Assembly (NCBI GenBank): GCA_964413425.1
Contig: CAYPST010000023.1
Location: forward strand, 1-40,878
Length of the DNA stretch: 40,878 bases
Reading direction: 5' to 3'
Origin: DATFLS01 sp964413425
GTDB lineage: Bacteria > Fidelibacterota > JAANXI01
The translations under genes and the position numbers were made by a program. A model generated the notes under the pieces. That model saw nothing but the letters and a program-made list of their open reading frames with translations, ran no database searches and had not been told where the DNA came from. This document shows, piece by piece, positions 22,238 through 31,900 of the stretch (its first letter is position 1; the number at the start of each line of letters is the position of its first letter).

Positions 22238-22571
22238 CGTTGTTCTCCTCTGTCTGTATGCGTTCCAGGTAATCGCCCAGTCGATCAAAACTGCCCTCAA
22301 AGAATTTTCGGTACTGCTCCATCCACTCATCGATATCCTTCAGTGGTTCCGGATGCAGCCGGCAGGGACGATACTGCGCTTCCCGGCTGCGTTCAATGAG
22401 GTTCGCCTTCTCCAGCACCTTCAGATGCTTGGTAATGGCCGGCATAGTCATGTCGAACGGCTCGGCAAGTTCCGAGACCGTTTTGTCTCCGGTGGTCAGG
22501 CTGGCCAGGATGGCCCGGCGCGTCGGATCGGCAAGTGCCCCGAAAGTGGCGCTGAGATTATCGGGTGACAT
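22227..22571 (-). CDS. ArsR-family transcriptional regulator
   Basis: The 114-aa protein has a winged HTH of ArsR type: FGALADPTRRAILASL, then KTVSELAEPFDMTMPAITKHLKVLEKANLIERSR in segments, and a C-terminal dimerisation helix. No clear metal-binding cysteine cluster (ELCVC) is seen, so it is more like the metal-independent members paired with AHSA1 proteins. It probably represses its own operon. The AT-rich sequence just upstream (around 22580-22620) would hold the promoter and operator. Confidence 0.93.
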   Translation of the reverse strand: MSPDNLSATFGALADPTRRAILASLTTGDKTVSELAEPFDMTMPAITKHLKVLEKANLIERSREAQYRPCRLHPEPLKDIDEWMEQYRKFFEGSFDRLGDYLERIQTEENNDDR

Positions 22572-22968
22572 CGCATACCTTTAATTTACCATTTGTTTAA
22601 TTAACTTATTAGTAAAATAGAGGGGCAAACTCTGTTTATCAATACCCAATTTCAATTATCTGCGAATGAATCGGCTTTCTTGTCGGTTTTTCAGGAGCCG
22701 GTGAATGTGTTGATATCACGCCCTGAGTCGACTTTTCCATCGGAGGATTTTGCATGCAGCAGCACCTCAGATCTATAAGGGGTTGTGAATTCCCCCGCAC
22801 TGATTTTTTGCTGCCCTATTCTACGGAAGCGAGGAGCAACGCGCATATCCCCTCACATATCCCGGTTACCGGGAAACTAATACTTCCGGGCTGATGTTAT
22901 GCCGGAATATTCGTATCTTGTGGCAGTAAATGACCAGTCCCATAATCTAGGAGATATGGAGTACAATA
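22572..22968. other. Divergent intergenic region between arsR and the ADP-ribosylglycohydrolase gene
   Basis: The left end is AT-rich and probably carries the arsR promoter. A palindrome TCCCGGT-T-ACCGGGA lies at 22860-22874, about 95 bp upstream of the ADP-ribosylglycohydrolase start. I see no other gene or remnant. Confidence 0.5.
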
Positions 22969-23808
22969 ATGCTTGTTGAACTGGCTATCGGTGATGCGTA
23001 CGGAGCCGGGTTCGAGTTTGCGCCGGACTCCTTCGTGCGGAAGCAGAATACGGTGTCCGGGTATGTCCAGCATCCCCGTCATAGGCACCCGCCGGGAAAT
23101 TACACCGACGACACCCAGATGAGTATCGCCCTAACGGAAGCCATTCTCTCCGACGAACCATGGACTCCGAAAACGATTGCCGCCCACTTTGTCCGGGCAT
23201 TCAAGCGTGATCCCAGGGAAGGATATGCCCGCGGTTTCCATGGATTTCTCCAGGAAATCTCCGATGGGGAGGAATTCCTGGCGCGGATCCGTCCCCACAG
23301 CGACAAGAGCGGTGGCGCCATGCGGGCCGGACCGGTGGGGATCTTTCCGTCGGTGGACGAGGTGGTGGAGAAATGTACCGTCCAGGCCGCAATCACGCAT
23401 GATACGCGGGATGGTACCAATGCCGCAGTGGCTGCCAGCCTGATGACTCATTATTTTCTGTATGATGTGGGTCCCAGGGATGAGATGAGGGAGTTTGTGG
23501 ACGCCCAAGTGGATGGAGACTGGACCGCGACCTGGCGGGGGAAAGTCCGGGTGAAGGGAATCGATTGTGTGCTGGCAGCATTGACTGCACTGCAATCCAG
23601 TAATTCGCTGCGGGAAGTGCTGCGCAGGTGTATTGCGTTTACCGGCGATACGGATACGGCAGCCACTATCGCAATGGCAGCCGGTTCCTGTTCCAACGAG
23701 TTCGACCAGGATCTCCCGGAGTCGTTGTATCACAACCTGGAAAACGGCCCGTACGGCCGTGACTACCTGAAAGAACTGGACCGAAGACTGCTGGAGCGGG
23801 TCCGGTAA
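22969..23808 (+). CDS. ADP-ribosylglycohydrolase (DraG-like)
   Basis: The 279-aa protein has the metal-binding motifs of the ARH/DraG family: IGDAYGAGFE near the start, YTDDTQMS (about 45-52) and FTGDTDTAATIA (about 223-234). The fold is all-helical, and two Mg ions would bind at the aspartates. It removes ADP-ribose from proteins or hydrolyses related compounds, with the actual target unknown. No DraT or nitrogenase genes are near, so a nitrogen role is unlikely. ATG 22969 is preceded by GGAG about 10 bases upstream. The protein is soluble and cytoplasmic. The gene stands alone on the plus strand. Confidence 0.92.
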   Translation: MLVELAIGDAYGAGFEFAPDSFVRKQNTVSGYVQHPRHRHPPGNYTDDTQMSIALTEAILSDEPWTPKTIAAHFVRAFKRDPREGYARGFHGFLQEISDGEEFLARIRPHSDKSGGAMRAGPVGIFPSVDEVVEKCTVQAAITHDTRDGTNAAVAASLMTHYFLYDVGPRDEMREFVDAQVDGDWTATWRGKVRVKGIDCVLAALTALQSSNSLREVLRRCIAFTGDTDTAATIAMAAGSCSNEFDQDLPESLYHNLENGPYGRDYLKELDRRLLERVR

Positions 23809-24329
23809 CTCCAGGGTGCGTATGCCCGGGACAGTATCGCTGACAGGCTGAGAGTTTATAGTTGCACAGATTCCGGGTGGTGTGGCATGTCTTTTCATAG
23901 TGAGCCGGTACCCCAAACGGCACCTTGTTAACTCGTATATTCAGACACTATTGCTCTGTACCTGCGACCACATTTTGCATCCCTGCTGCAGATGTCGTAT
24001 ACCAATGAGTCTGTTTAGAAAACGCCTCGCCCCGAAGGGATGCTCCGAAGGAGTCTCTTCGAGGCCTTCGGCAAAGAGATCCCGTGACGACGGGACAAAG
24101 TTCGCAGAGGCCGCCAAGAACGCAAAGAAACTGGAACATATCACTGCCCAAACCTCGCAATAAATTGTGAAGATGTGTTCTCTACATCATAAACATAAGT
24201 CAGGTGCAGCATCTTGTATCAGAACCATATTTTCTAAACACTCTCATACCAATCCTTAAGATTTTGATTCCCGGCCGGGGGCGTCACAACGTCATCGCGC
24301 ACGAATTCGGGAGGCCACAATACCTCTGC
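23809..24329. other. Gap holding the left arm of an inverted-repeat element
   Basis: No gene is supported. Bases 24007-24100 form the left arm of the inverted repeat described separately. Just after it, a stretch like CGCAGAGGCCGCCAAGAACG resembles degenerate intergenic repeat sequence. Confidence 0.5.
24007..24100 (+). repeat. Left arm of a long inverted repeat flanking the Tat-exported protein gene
   Basis: The 94-bp arm starts GAGTCTGTTTAGAAAACGCC and ends CGGGACAAAG. It matches the reverse complement of 25328-25439 nearly throughout, apart from an extra segment of about 20 bp in the right arm and scattered differences. The arms enclose 1.2 kb with one gene. Confidence 0.85.
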
Positions 24330-24953
24330 TCATTCTGCAGATCCCGCTTCAGAGCATTGACCTCTTGTGAACTGTAGCGCTTTCTCTTCGTAGTTTGTAA
24401 ACTGCCTCAGGATAGTTTCAGTGGTCCAGCGTACAGCATTTCCCACAACGTCCGGACAGTCCTTATTCTTTTTCCGAACCTCCTGACATAACACACTTCC
24501 GTATGCGTGCTGAAATTGCCCATGGACTGCACGCATGAGTGTATGAGATAAGTCGGTATTGCCAAAGGCATTCGTTCCACATAAATAGCCAATCATGATC
24601 CCTGCCCCTGTGAATCCGCCGCAGTTTGCTCGTTTCGTCGGAGTCGCGCCTCCGTCTAAACAGCACGCCGTTCGAAACACATCGTCATTTTCCGGAATAA
24701 ACGGAAGAACATCCTGGAGGGCAGCCACTGTACAACGGGCACACCCTCCATGTTTTCCTTCATATCCATGACCAACCTTATAGGCCTGGTGTATTATTGC
24801 GCTCCCCCTCGTGCCAATATCAATGTGCGTGTGTCTATCGAATGGGGTAAACTCTCCGTGAGATATTGTTGTGCTCCCGACTTCCCCAATCAATACACCG
24901 CTGAGTCCCGCACCTATTGCTAACTGCAAAAATGTACGTCTACTCGTTCCCAT
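24330..24953 (-). CDS. Tat-exported C_GCAxxG_C_C family redox protein
   Basis: I use ATG 24953 (MGTSRRTFLQLAIGAGLSG), which has a GGAGAAAGAAC ribosome site and a twin-arginine signal (SRRTFLQLA). Earlier in-frame starts would place extra residues before the Tat signal. The mature part has the cysteine pattern of the family: GGCARCTVAAL near 75, ACCLDGGATPT, and ANCGGFTGAGIMIGYLCG. Tat export suggests folding with a cofactor before export. The protein is probably a periplasmic redox or cofactor-binding protein of unknown partner. The gene lies inside a long inverted repeat, the only gene between the arms, so it may be mobile cargo. Confidence 0.85.
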   Translation of the reverse strand: MGTSRRTFLQLAIGAGLSGVLIGEVGSTTISHGEFTPFDRHTHIDIGTRGSAIIHQAYKVGHGYEGKHGGCARCTVAALQDVLPFIPENDDVFRTACCLDGGATPTKRANCGGFTGAGIMIGYLCGTNAFGNTDLSHTLMRAVHGQFQHAYGSVLCQEVRKKNKDCPDVVGNAVRWTTETILRQFTNYEEKALQFTRGQCSEAGSAE

Positions 24954-25456
24954 GTTCTTTCTCCTTATGCCAGGCATCTCTAAAATGGCTTTCACTGCAC
25001 AAACTTCCCACTCCTCATAATAAAATGAACCTGTCAGAGAATATAATTGCAAATGATTTCATATTTTTCCAATACTTTGATAGCGATATACCTCCTCGAT
25101 TGACACAAGGCGTATCGAAATCTCTGACCACCCATGATGTGGTTGATTCTTACGGATCCCCGGATACCAATCTTCCGGATACAGATATAATTTTTTCATA
25201 TAAGCTGCTGAGAGTATTTAGAAAACAACCGTCCGGTACAACATGCTGAACCTGACTTCTGGTTATTATGGAGATGAGATATAAGTAAAATTTATTACGC
25301 TATTTGGACGGATATATTTTATATTTTCTTTGTCCCGAAGGGATCTCTTTGCCAAAGGCCTCGAAGAGACTCCCCCAACGGGATCCCTTCTGGGACTTCG
25401 GAGCATCCCTTCGGGGCGAGGCGTTTTCTAAATAGACTCAAACATTGCAGATTAAA
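24954..25456. other. Gap upstream of the Tat protein gene, holding the right inverted-repeat arm
   Basis: The AT-rich left part probably carries the promoter of the Tat protein gene. Bases 25328-25439 are the right arm of the inverted repeat. A plus-strand frame here has no ribosome site and is not supported. Confidence 0.45.
25328..25439 (-). repeat. Right arm of the long inverted repeat
   Basis: The 112-bp arm is the reverse complement of 24007-24100 with an added segment (around TCCCAGAAGGGATCCCGTTG on the minus strand). Its outer end GAGTCTATTTAGAAAACGCC matches the left arm's outer end at 19 of 20 bases. Confidence 0.85.
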
Positions 25457-25850
25457 TTAAATTGAGAATACTGTATGATCAGAAGATTCCGGGTGCCCGT
25501 GATGTATTTTCTCCTGTTCCACTGTCAGGGTGCGCTTCAAATACTCTTTCTGGTGGATGCTGTAATACCCTTCATCCTTGTAATTCAGGAGCAGATAGGA
25601 GGCCTCTTCCTCCCATCCGGATCGGAACACGATCTTCTTGCTGATCACACCTTCCAGGGCGTCGCCTGAACGGAAATCAGGGGTTTCCGGTTCAACGGAG
25701 GGATCCCGGTAACGCCAGGGACTGTAGGCCAGCGTATTCCCGCCGTTCTGCAGCAGAGGAGCCTTGCCCGCCGTATCCGGCTGCACTATGTTGGGTGCCG
25801 TCAAAACTTGAGCCAGATCATATCTGACGATTTTCTAAAGGGCAAATACT
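25457..25850 (-). pseudogene. Internal fragment of an unidentified larger protein
   Basis: The frame is open from a stop near 25850 to 25457 and lacks ATG or GTG starts (the first possible codon is TTG 25804). Residues such as NTLAYSPWRYRDPSVEPETP and VFRSGWEEEASYLLLNYKDE look like real globular protein but begin and end abruptly. The stop lies 18 bp outside the right inverted-repeat arm, so insertion of that element may have removed the 3' part. I noted a faint likeness to heparinase II/III-type lyases (FRSGW-xx-ASYLL), but cannot support the family. Confidence 0.5.
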
Positions 25851-25916
25851 CAAAGAGATTATAAAATACCGTGAATCTCCGGAAATGCTTTCGGCGGGGA
25901 GTATTAATCAGGCAAG

Positions 25917-26765
25917 TCAGACTCCGGACAGCACCGAAAAAGTCGCCATACTTTCATCGACGAATAGCGGTTCCTGCATGAACTGCAGCATATAGCGCGG
26001 ATAGTTGGTGATAATATTATCTACTCCCAATTCGATCAATCTCTGCGTTTCGGCAAGATCGTTGACGGTCCATACATGGATTGCCTTGTTCGATTGACGG
26101 GCCCGGGCCACGAAATCGGGAGTGACCACCTGGTAATAGACGCTGAGCACCTCGTACTCCCCGGTAAAAACGTCTTCTTTCGGCAGCTCACTGAAGATAT
26201 ATCCGGTGGTGATGTCTGGCTGCAGGGCTTTGACTCTTCGGATGGCATTGCGGTCAAACGAGGTAACAATGCAGTGACCCCGGAACTCGTGCTCGTCGAT
26301 GAGATCAACCACCTTCTCCGGCAGATTATTCTGCTGGACACCCATTTTCATCTCGATGTTCAACCGAATTTCCCCGCGCACAGCATCCATCACCTCGGCG
26401 AGGGTCGGGACCGGTTCGTCCTGATAAGCCGCGGCAAACCAGGAACCGGCATCGGCGGATTGAAGCTCCGAATAGGTAACGTCCCCGATATTTCCGGTGA
26501 AATCGGTGGTGCGGTCCAAAGTGAAATCATGCAGCAGAACCACTACGCCATCAGCCGTTTCCTGCACATCGATTTCCGCATACCGGGCGCCGCGATGGAT
26601 CGCCGCATCAACGGCAATCAGGGTATTCTCGGGATAAAGGCCCGATGCGCCCCGGTGGGCGGTGAGTTCCACCGGCAGCTCCGACTGGGCCGGTTCTCTC
26701 GAGCAACCTGCCGCCAGAATTCCAAATACGAATACAACGAACCAGAGCCACTTGCCTGATTCCAT
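25917..26765 (-). CDS. Glycerophosphodiester phosphodiesterase lipoprotein
   Basis: The 282-aa protein has a lipoprotein signal (VFGILAAGC, lipid on C21). The GDPD domain follows: TAHRGASGLYPENT (catalytic His-Arg and Glu), YAEIDVQETADGVVVLLHD, and LDRTTDFTG. IHVWTVND near the C-terminus is also characteristic. It hydrolyses glycerophosphodiesters from lipid turnover to glycerol-3-phosphate and an alcohol, outside the inner membrane. A strong AAGGAGGTCTCAG site precedes ATG 26765. No transporter genes lie nearby. Confidence 0.94.
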   Translation of the reverse strand: MESGKWLWFVVFVFGILAAGCSREPAQSELPVELTAHRGASGLYPENTLIAVDAAIHRGARYAEIDVQETADGVVVLLHDFTLDRTTDFTGNIGDVTYSELQSADAGSWFAAAYQDEPVPTLAEVMDAVRGEIRLNIEMKMGVQQNNLPEKVVDLIDEHEFRGHCIVTSFDRNAIRRVKALQPDITTGYIFSELPKEDVFTGEYEVLSVYYQVVTPDFVARARQSNKAIHVWTVNDLAETQRLIELGVDNIITNYPRYMLQFMQEPLFVDESMATFSVLSGV

Positions 26766-27217
26766 CTGAGACCTCCTTGCAGTATGTTGGTATACTTTTT
26801 CTCCGCCATAGAGTGTTCAGAAAACACAATCAGCAGTACGTAATATATTAATCTCAACTTCAGAACGATACTTCATAAACCGGAATATTACATACACCCA
26901 AATTGAGCGATTTATGTCCATACATCGCTTAACTTAGGATACAATCACAACCTTACACCCTCAACGCTCATTGGGGAGATGACAAATTCCTCACCGAAAA
27001 CAAAGGAAGATTCGATAGCGGAGCCGTGTCTCCGGGTGGATCGGGATCTGGGACGTGGCACTTGTCTACATCGTAGCCAGTATTTTGTTTATATGAGATC
27101 TTTCCATTGCTGTTGAGTTCTGGCCCTAGCGAAGTAATTGCAGGCCTTGCTTCCGGCTACGGGAGACTGGAAACTGCCCACAGAATGATGTATACTATCC
27201 GTTGGAGATCATAAACT
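26766..27217. other. Divergent gap between GDPD and flavoprotein genes, with a dispersed repeat fragment
   Basis: Contains CCCAAATTGAGCGATTTA at 26897-26914, shared exactly with 39004-39021. I see no gene or remnant. Promoters for both flanking genes should lie here, but no strong boxes stand out. Confidence 0.5.
26897..26914 (+). repeat. Dispersed 18-bp repeat fragment
   Basis: CCCAAATTGAGCGATTTA is identical to 39004-39021. At the second site it continues directly into the TTTAGAAAACGCCTCG core of the inverted-repeat family. Here the core is absent. Confidence 0.6.
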
Positions 27218-28555
27218 ATGATTGAACAAGACGTTCTGATTATCGGTGCCGGTCCGGCCGGTTTGTTTGCCGCACAGGTGTTGCAGGGGAGTGGTTTCCG
27301 CGTGACCGTGCTGGAACGGGGGCCCTCTCCGGAACAACGGGACAGCCTGAATTATGGCGTCGGAGGGGCCGGAGCTTATTCCGATGGCAAGTTGAACCTG
27401 ACGCCCGTTATTGGCGGGGAACCAACCTCATTCGGCCGCACTCCGCAGGAAATCCGACCATACATTAACCGGGTGGATGAGATCTTCACCCGCTATAATG
27501 GGTCCGGACACTACTCCGGTGAGTCGGAAGAAGCCCTGCAATCGCTGAAGCAGAAAGCCGGGAAGTACGGAGTGGAATTCCTGGGCGGCAGACAGCGCCA
27601 CTTCGGCACCAGCAAAATTCGGAAGATCATTCACACATTCTATAAAGAACTCCAGGCCCAGGGGATCACCTTCGCCCTGGAGAACCCGGTCCAATCATTA
27701 CGAAGGGAAAACGATCAATACATCGTTGAGAGCGAAACCGGTGAGTATACGGCGCCCTATATTATTGCCGCTCCCGGCCGATCCGGAGCTTATTGGCTGC
27801 GTGAGGCAGCACGATCCCTGGGCATCTCTTTCGTGTACGGCCCCATCGATGTGGGTATCCGGGTGGAGTTCCCGGCGGAAATTTACGATCCCATCGAATC
27901 GGTGATGTATGATGCCAAGTTTCGTTTGCGCACCCGCACGTACGATGATCTGGTGCGGACCTTCTGCACCAACCCCCGCGGGTACGTGATTACGGAAAAC
28001 TATGATGGCTTCGTGCTGGTGAATGGCCATGCGGAAAATCATCAGAAAACGACCTGTACCAACCTGGCGCTGCTGTCCCGGGTGGAATTAACCGATCCGG
28101 TGGAGGATACCACGCAATACGGCCGATCCATTGCCATCCTGGCCAATACCATCGGTGGAGGGAAACCGATCCTGCAGCGATTTAAAGACCTTCAGCAGGG
28201 CCGGCGATCCACAGAAGCCCGTATCCGGCGGGCTTCCATCGCCCCGACCCTGTCCGACTACACTCCCGGCGATATCTCCATGGCACTTCCGGATCGTATT
28301 CTCATGAATCTGGTGGACGGATTGACACAATTGAATCAGATTATCGAAGGTTTGACGGGGGATAACACGCTCCTCTATGCCCCGGAGATTAAATTCTATG
28401 ACACACGATATACCGTGAACGAGCATCTGGAGACATCACTTTCCGGTTTCTTTGTGGCAGGTGATGCCTCAGGGCACTCCAGGGGGATCGTCTATGCAGC
28501 CATTACCGGCATGATTGCGGCAGAAAATATCCGGGATAAGATCTCCGGCGGATGA
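27218..28555 (+). CDS. NAD(P)/FAD-dependent oxidoreductase of unknown substrate
   Basis: The 445-aa flavoprotein has the Rossmann FAD motif IIGAGPAGLFAA at 8-19 and the acidic end of the second strand (VLERG). A C-terminal FAD-contacting segment (FFVAGDASGHSRGIVYAAITG) near 412-432 is also present. The general layout resembles COG2509-type dehydrogenases. There is no signal peptide or membrane helix. GGAG lies about 12 bases before ATG 27218. It stands alone on the plus strand. The DUF427 remnant behind it, on the opposite strand, is not functionally informative. Confidence 0.88.
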   Translation: MIEQDVLIIGAGPAGLFAAQVLQGSGFRVTVLERGPSPEQRDSLNYGVGGAGAYSDGKLNLTPVIGGEPTSFGRTPQEIRPYINRVDEIFTRYNGSGHYSGESEEALQSLKQKAGKYGVEFLGGRQRHFGTSKIRKIIHTFYKELQAQGITFALENPVQSLRRENDQYIVESETGEYTAPYIIAAPGRSGAYWLREAARSLGISFVYGPIDVGIRVEFPAEIYDPIESVMYDAKFRLRTRTYDDLVRTFCTNPRGYVITENYDGFVLVNGHAENHQKTTCTNLALLSRVELTDPVEDTTQYGRSIAILANTIGGGKPILQRFKDLQQGRRSTEARIRRASIAPTLSDYTPGDISMALPDRILMNLVDGLTQLNQIIEGLTGDNTLLYAPEIKFYDTRYTVNEHLETSLSGFFVAGDASGHSRGIVYAAITGMIAAENIRDKISGG

Positions 28556-28561
28556 TACGCC

Positions 28562-28715
28562 GCTTTCCCGGAGCAGCATCACCTGCCGGCTGTCCGCAAT
28601 GAATTCACCGCCAAACATCACCCGCATCCATTTGGAGCTCTGGACCCCCTCCAGCCGATGACCCGGTTTATAAGGTTGTTCGGTCAATCTTATAGGCTCT
28701 GTTTTTTTCAGTCAT
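28562..28715 (-). pseudogene. 5' remnant of a DUF427-domain gene
   Basis: ATG 28715 follows a good GGGGAGGAATT site. After about nine codons the frame must shift to reach the conserved part at 28687: PYKPGHRLEGVQSSKWMRVM, then FGGEFIADSRQVMLLRESG. This matches the N-terminus of DUF427 proteins. It stops at the 3' end of the flavoprotein gene, and the second half with the CPYKGDA motif is gone. The gene is therefore both truncated and frameshifted. The deletion endpoint touches the neighbouring gene's stop codon. Confidence 0.7.
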
Positions 28716-28993
28716 AATTCCTCCCCTCTCAGTGTTTCTCATTCTGTTCAGGAAAATATGAATGATGAATGGCGAATTCCGAACCGCAGAAGCGCCCCGT
28801 CCCTTCCCGTGGGTGGCGTGGGAAGTCTTCGCAATTCATCATTCGGCATTCTGCGGTTTGACAATTTATCGGTTCGGTCTTCTGCCTCCGGGCAGTCACC
28901 CCTCTGTCAATTGAAACATGCTTTTTCACCAACACTATATTATCTTATCACCAATGAAAAAAAAGTAATTTTCTTATCACACGGAACGACCGA
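28716..28993. other. Gap with partial inverted repeat before the SWIM-SNF2 gene
   Basis: Contains GAATGATGAAT near 28761 and ATTCATCATTC near 28843, an 11-base inverted pair, with GAACCGCAGAA and TTCTGCGGTT also inverted alongside. The pair could be a decayed small inverted-repeat element. No gene is supported. Confidence 0.45.
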
Positions 28994-31900
28994 ATGTATA
29001 CGAGGAAAAATCACGATCCGATCCTTATGCGTTTATCGTCCGGGACGGTGACAGCCCTGGCGAAGTCGAACATCTGCTGTCTGGAAGACCTTATTCGTCT
29101 TGAAGAGTCAGATATCAAAAAATTGCCGGGAATTGGCAGGAAGCGATGCCGGGAGATTATGGAGTTCCTGTATCGGCTGCCATTTGATTATACGGCATCG
29201 GAGTCTCCGCCGAGCAATCCGGAGCAGGATCCCAAGGCTGGAGTCCATCCGGCAGTTCAGAATTATCTGGCCGGATACTGGTACAATGATAAGTATTATC
29301 ACCGAGGCAAAACGTACTTCCTGAACGGGGCGGTCAGCCAGGTGGAACTGAAGGATGAAACCCGGCAAAAGTACGAAGCGAAAGTGTTCGGCACACGGCA
29401 ATATACCGTGACCCTTGAACTGAAATCCGAGACCAAACTCCAGGCACAATGTACCTGTCCGGCTTACACCCAGTGGAATTACGGTTCCGCCGGTTGTAAA
29501 CATATAATCGCCTCCATCCTGAAGCTGGCCGAACAGCAGCGGCTTGCCCGGTTTCATCATGAGAAGGTGGACAACCAGTCACTCCGGCTGCTGTTGCATA
29601 GCCTGAAAGCCGTCAAATCCGGTGGAAAACAACGGACGCCTCAAGCCCTGGAATACCTGCTGGTACAGAAGGAGGGGGAGTGGGATCTGTACCCCAAACA
29701 CATCTATCCGCTGCTCAATATCAATACTCGATACGCGCGCAGGAACATCAATCCCTGGGAGGAACTGAAGCCCGCTGATCCCACGGATCGTCTCATTCTG
29801 ACCTATCTCCGGCAAATGTATCTCCCCTCCCATCATTATCCCCCACGAAAAAACAGTAATTCCCTTGGCGACGTGCTTCATCTTCTGCGGGAGAAACCCC
29901 TGTATATCAAACGGGAGAAGGCATCATCCGAGAGGATACACTTTCAGGACGATCCCTTTGAAGTGGTGCTGCATGTGGGGAGGGAACATTCTGACCCCAA
30001 AGTAACGGAGAAAAACACACAAGGGAACCTGGTGTTGCAGTTCCGGCTGCAAAATGACACCATCACGAAATCACTGAACGAGGTGGAAGTACTGTATGCC
30101 GACCCGTGCTGGGTACTCTATGATACGACAGTAGCGCAGGTGGGCGGTTCGGAACTGGCCCGGAGATTTTTCTTGAGTGCCAGCCGGGACACGATAACTA
30201 TACAGCCGGATGACCTCGAGACCTTCTTTCAGGATATCTATCCGGCGCTGCAGGAGGGCAATATTCCGATTCATTTGGAAGCGAATCTCACCGTGGAGCA
30301 CACGGTCACTCCCACCCCGCGGCTCTATCTGCGGGAGACATCCAACCGGCTGTTGCTCTCACTTCGTGTGGCCTACGATGACTGTGAAATACGCCACGAA
30401 AATCAGCCAGAACAACTGGTACTCCCGAATACGGCAACCAGCCGTCCGAATGAATCGCCGCTTATGATGGTGCAACGGGATTTGGAACAGGAACATCGGT
30501 GGATTGAGGCATTGAAGCAGACCGGACTCAAATCGCTGGATGGCTTCCGGACATTTACCCCCGAGCAGACCCCGCTGGATTGGGTGATCGAGCAGGTGCC
30601 CTCTCTTGCAAAAGCGGAATTTGAAATCTATGGGCAAAAACAGCTCAAGCGGTATGCACCACCAAAGTCTTTAACTTCCGGTTCGTTCCGGGTGAGCAGC
30701 GGCGAGAACTGGTTTGATGTGGAAGGTACACTGGACTTTGAAGGCGAACCGGTGAGTCTGGGTGATATTCACCGCGTCCTGATACACGACAAACCGTATG
30801 TGCGTCTCAGGGATGGCAGCACCGGAGAACTTCCGGAAGATTGGCTCACCCGATTGAAGGGAATGCTGCATTTATTCAATCCGGACAAACGACGGGTGCG
30901 TGTTCCCAGAATTGCCGCTCCCATGCTCGAGGACCTCGGTGAGGTCTCCGACGATTTTCACTCGGATGACTCCTTTCAAAAGTACTCCGAACGCCTGCGC
31001 CAATTTGATCGGATCGAAGAGGTGGACCCGCCGGGAGGGTTCCGCGGAGAATTGCGAAAATATCAGCAGGCGGGATTGTCCTGGTTATACTTCCTGTATC
31101 AATACGAATTTGGCGGTATCCTGGCTGATGATATGGGATTGGGGAAGACCATCCAGGTGCTGGCCTTGCTGCAGAAAGTGCGGGAAGAGACCGGCGGGGA
31201 ACCTGCGTCCCTCATCGTTGCGCCGCGTTCGGTAATTCATAACTGGCAGCTGGAGACAGAGCGGTTTTTACCGATTGATTCAATCTATATTCACCATGGA
31301 CCGGATCGGGTGCAGACACCGGAGAAGTGGCCTGAGGCGAACCTTGCCGTCACGACCTATGGGACATTACGCAACGATATCCCTTTTCTGAAGGAACAAC
31401 ACTTTGACTTTGTGGTGCTGGATGAGTCCCACACCATTCGTAATCCTGCCAGCAGGACGTTTCAGGCGGTCCGCCAGTTGCAGGCGACGCATCGATTCTG
31501 CCTGACCGGCACACCAGTGCAGAATACCACCATGGATCTCTGGCCACAGTTTGAATTCCTGAATCCTGGCATCCTCGGCGGCCAGCGACAATTTCGCGAC
31601 CGGTGGGTCAAACCGCTGGAGAGCCAGCGGAATGGATCGGTGGAACGCACCCTTCACAGGCTGGTGGCGCCATTCATCCTCCGTCGAACCAAACAAAAGG
31701 TAGCCGCCGATCTGCCCCCGCTGACCGAATCCCTGATCGAATGTCCCATGGATCATCAGCAACAGAACATTTACGAGAAATATCGCAAAGTGTATCGAAA
31801 AGTTATCACCAACGAAATCAACGAAAAAGGAGTGCGGGAATCCCGCTTCACGGTTCTGGAAGGACTCACCCGGCTGCGGCAGATATGCTGCTCACCGAAT

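Noticed and set aside
23100..23920. Long minus-strand open frames under the ADP-ribosylglycohydrolase gene
   Set aside because: They are antisense shadows of a gene with clear family motifs.
24917..25249. Plus-strand open frame of 110 codons opposite the start of the Tat protein gene
   Set aside because: No ribosome site, no recognisable sequence, and half of it is antisense to the well-supported Tat signal region.
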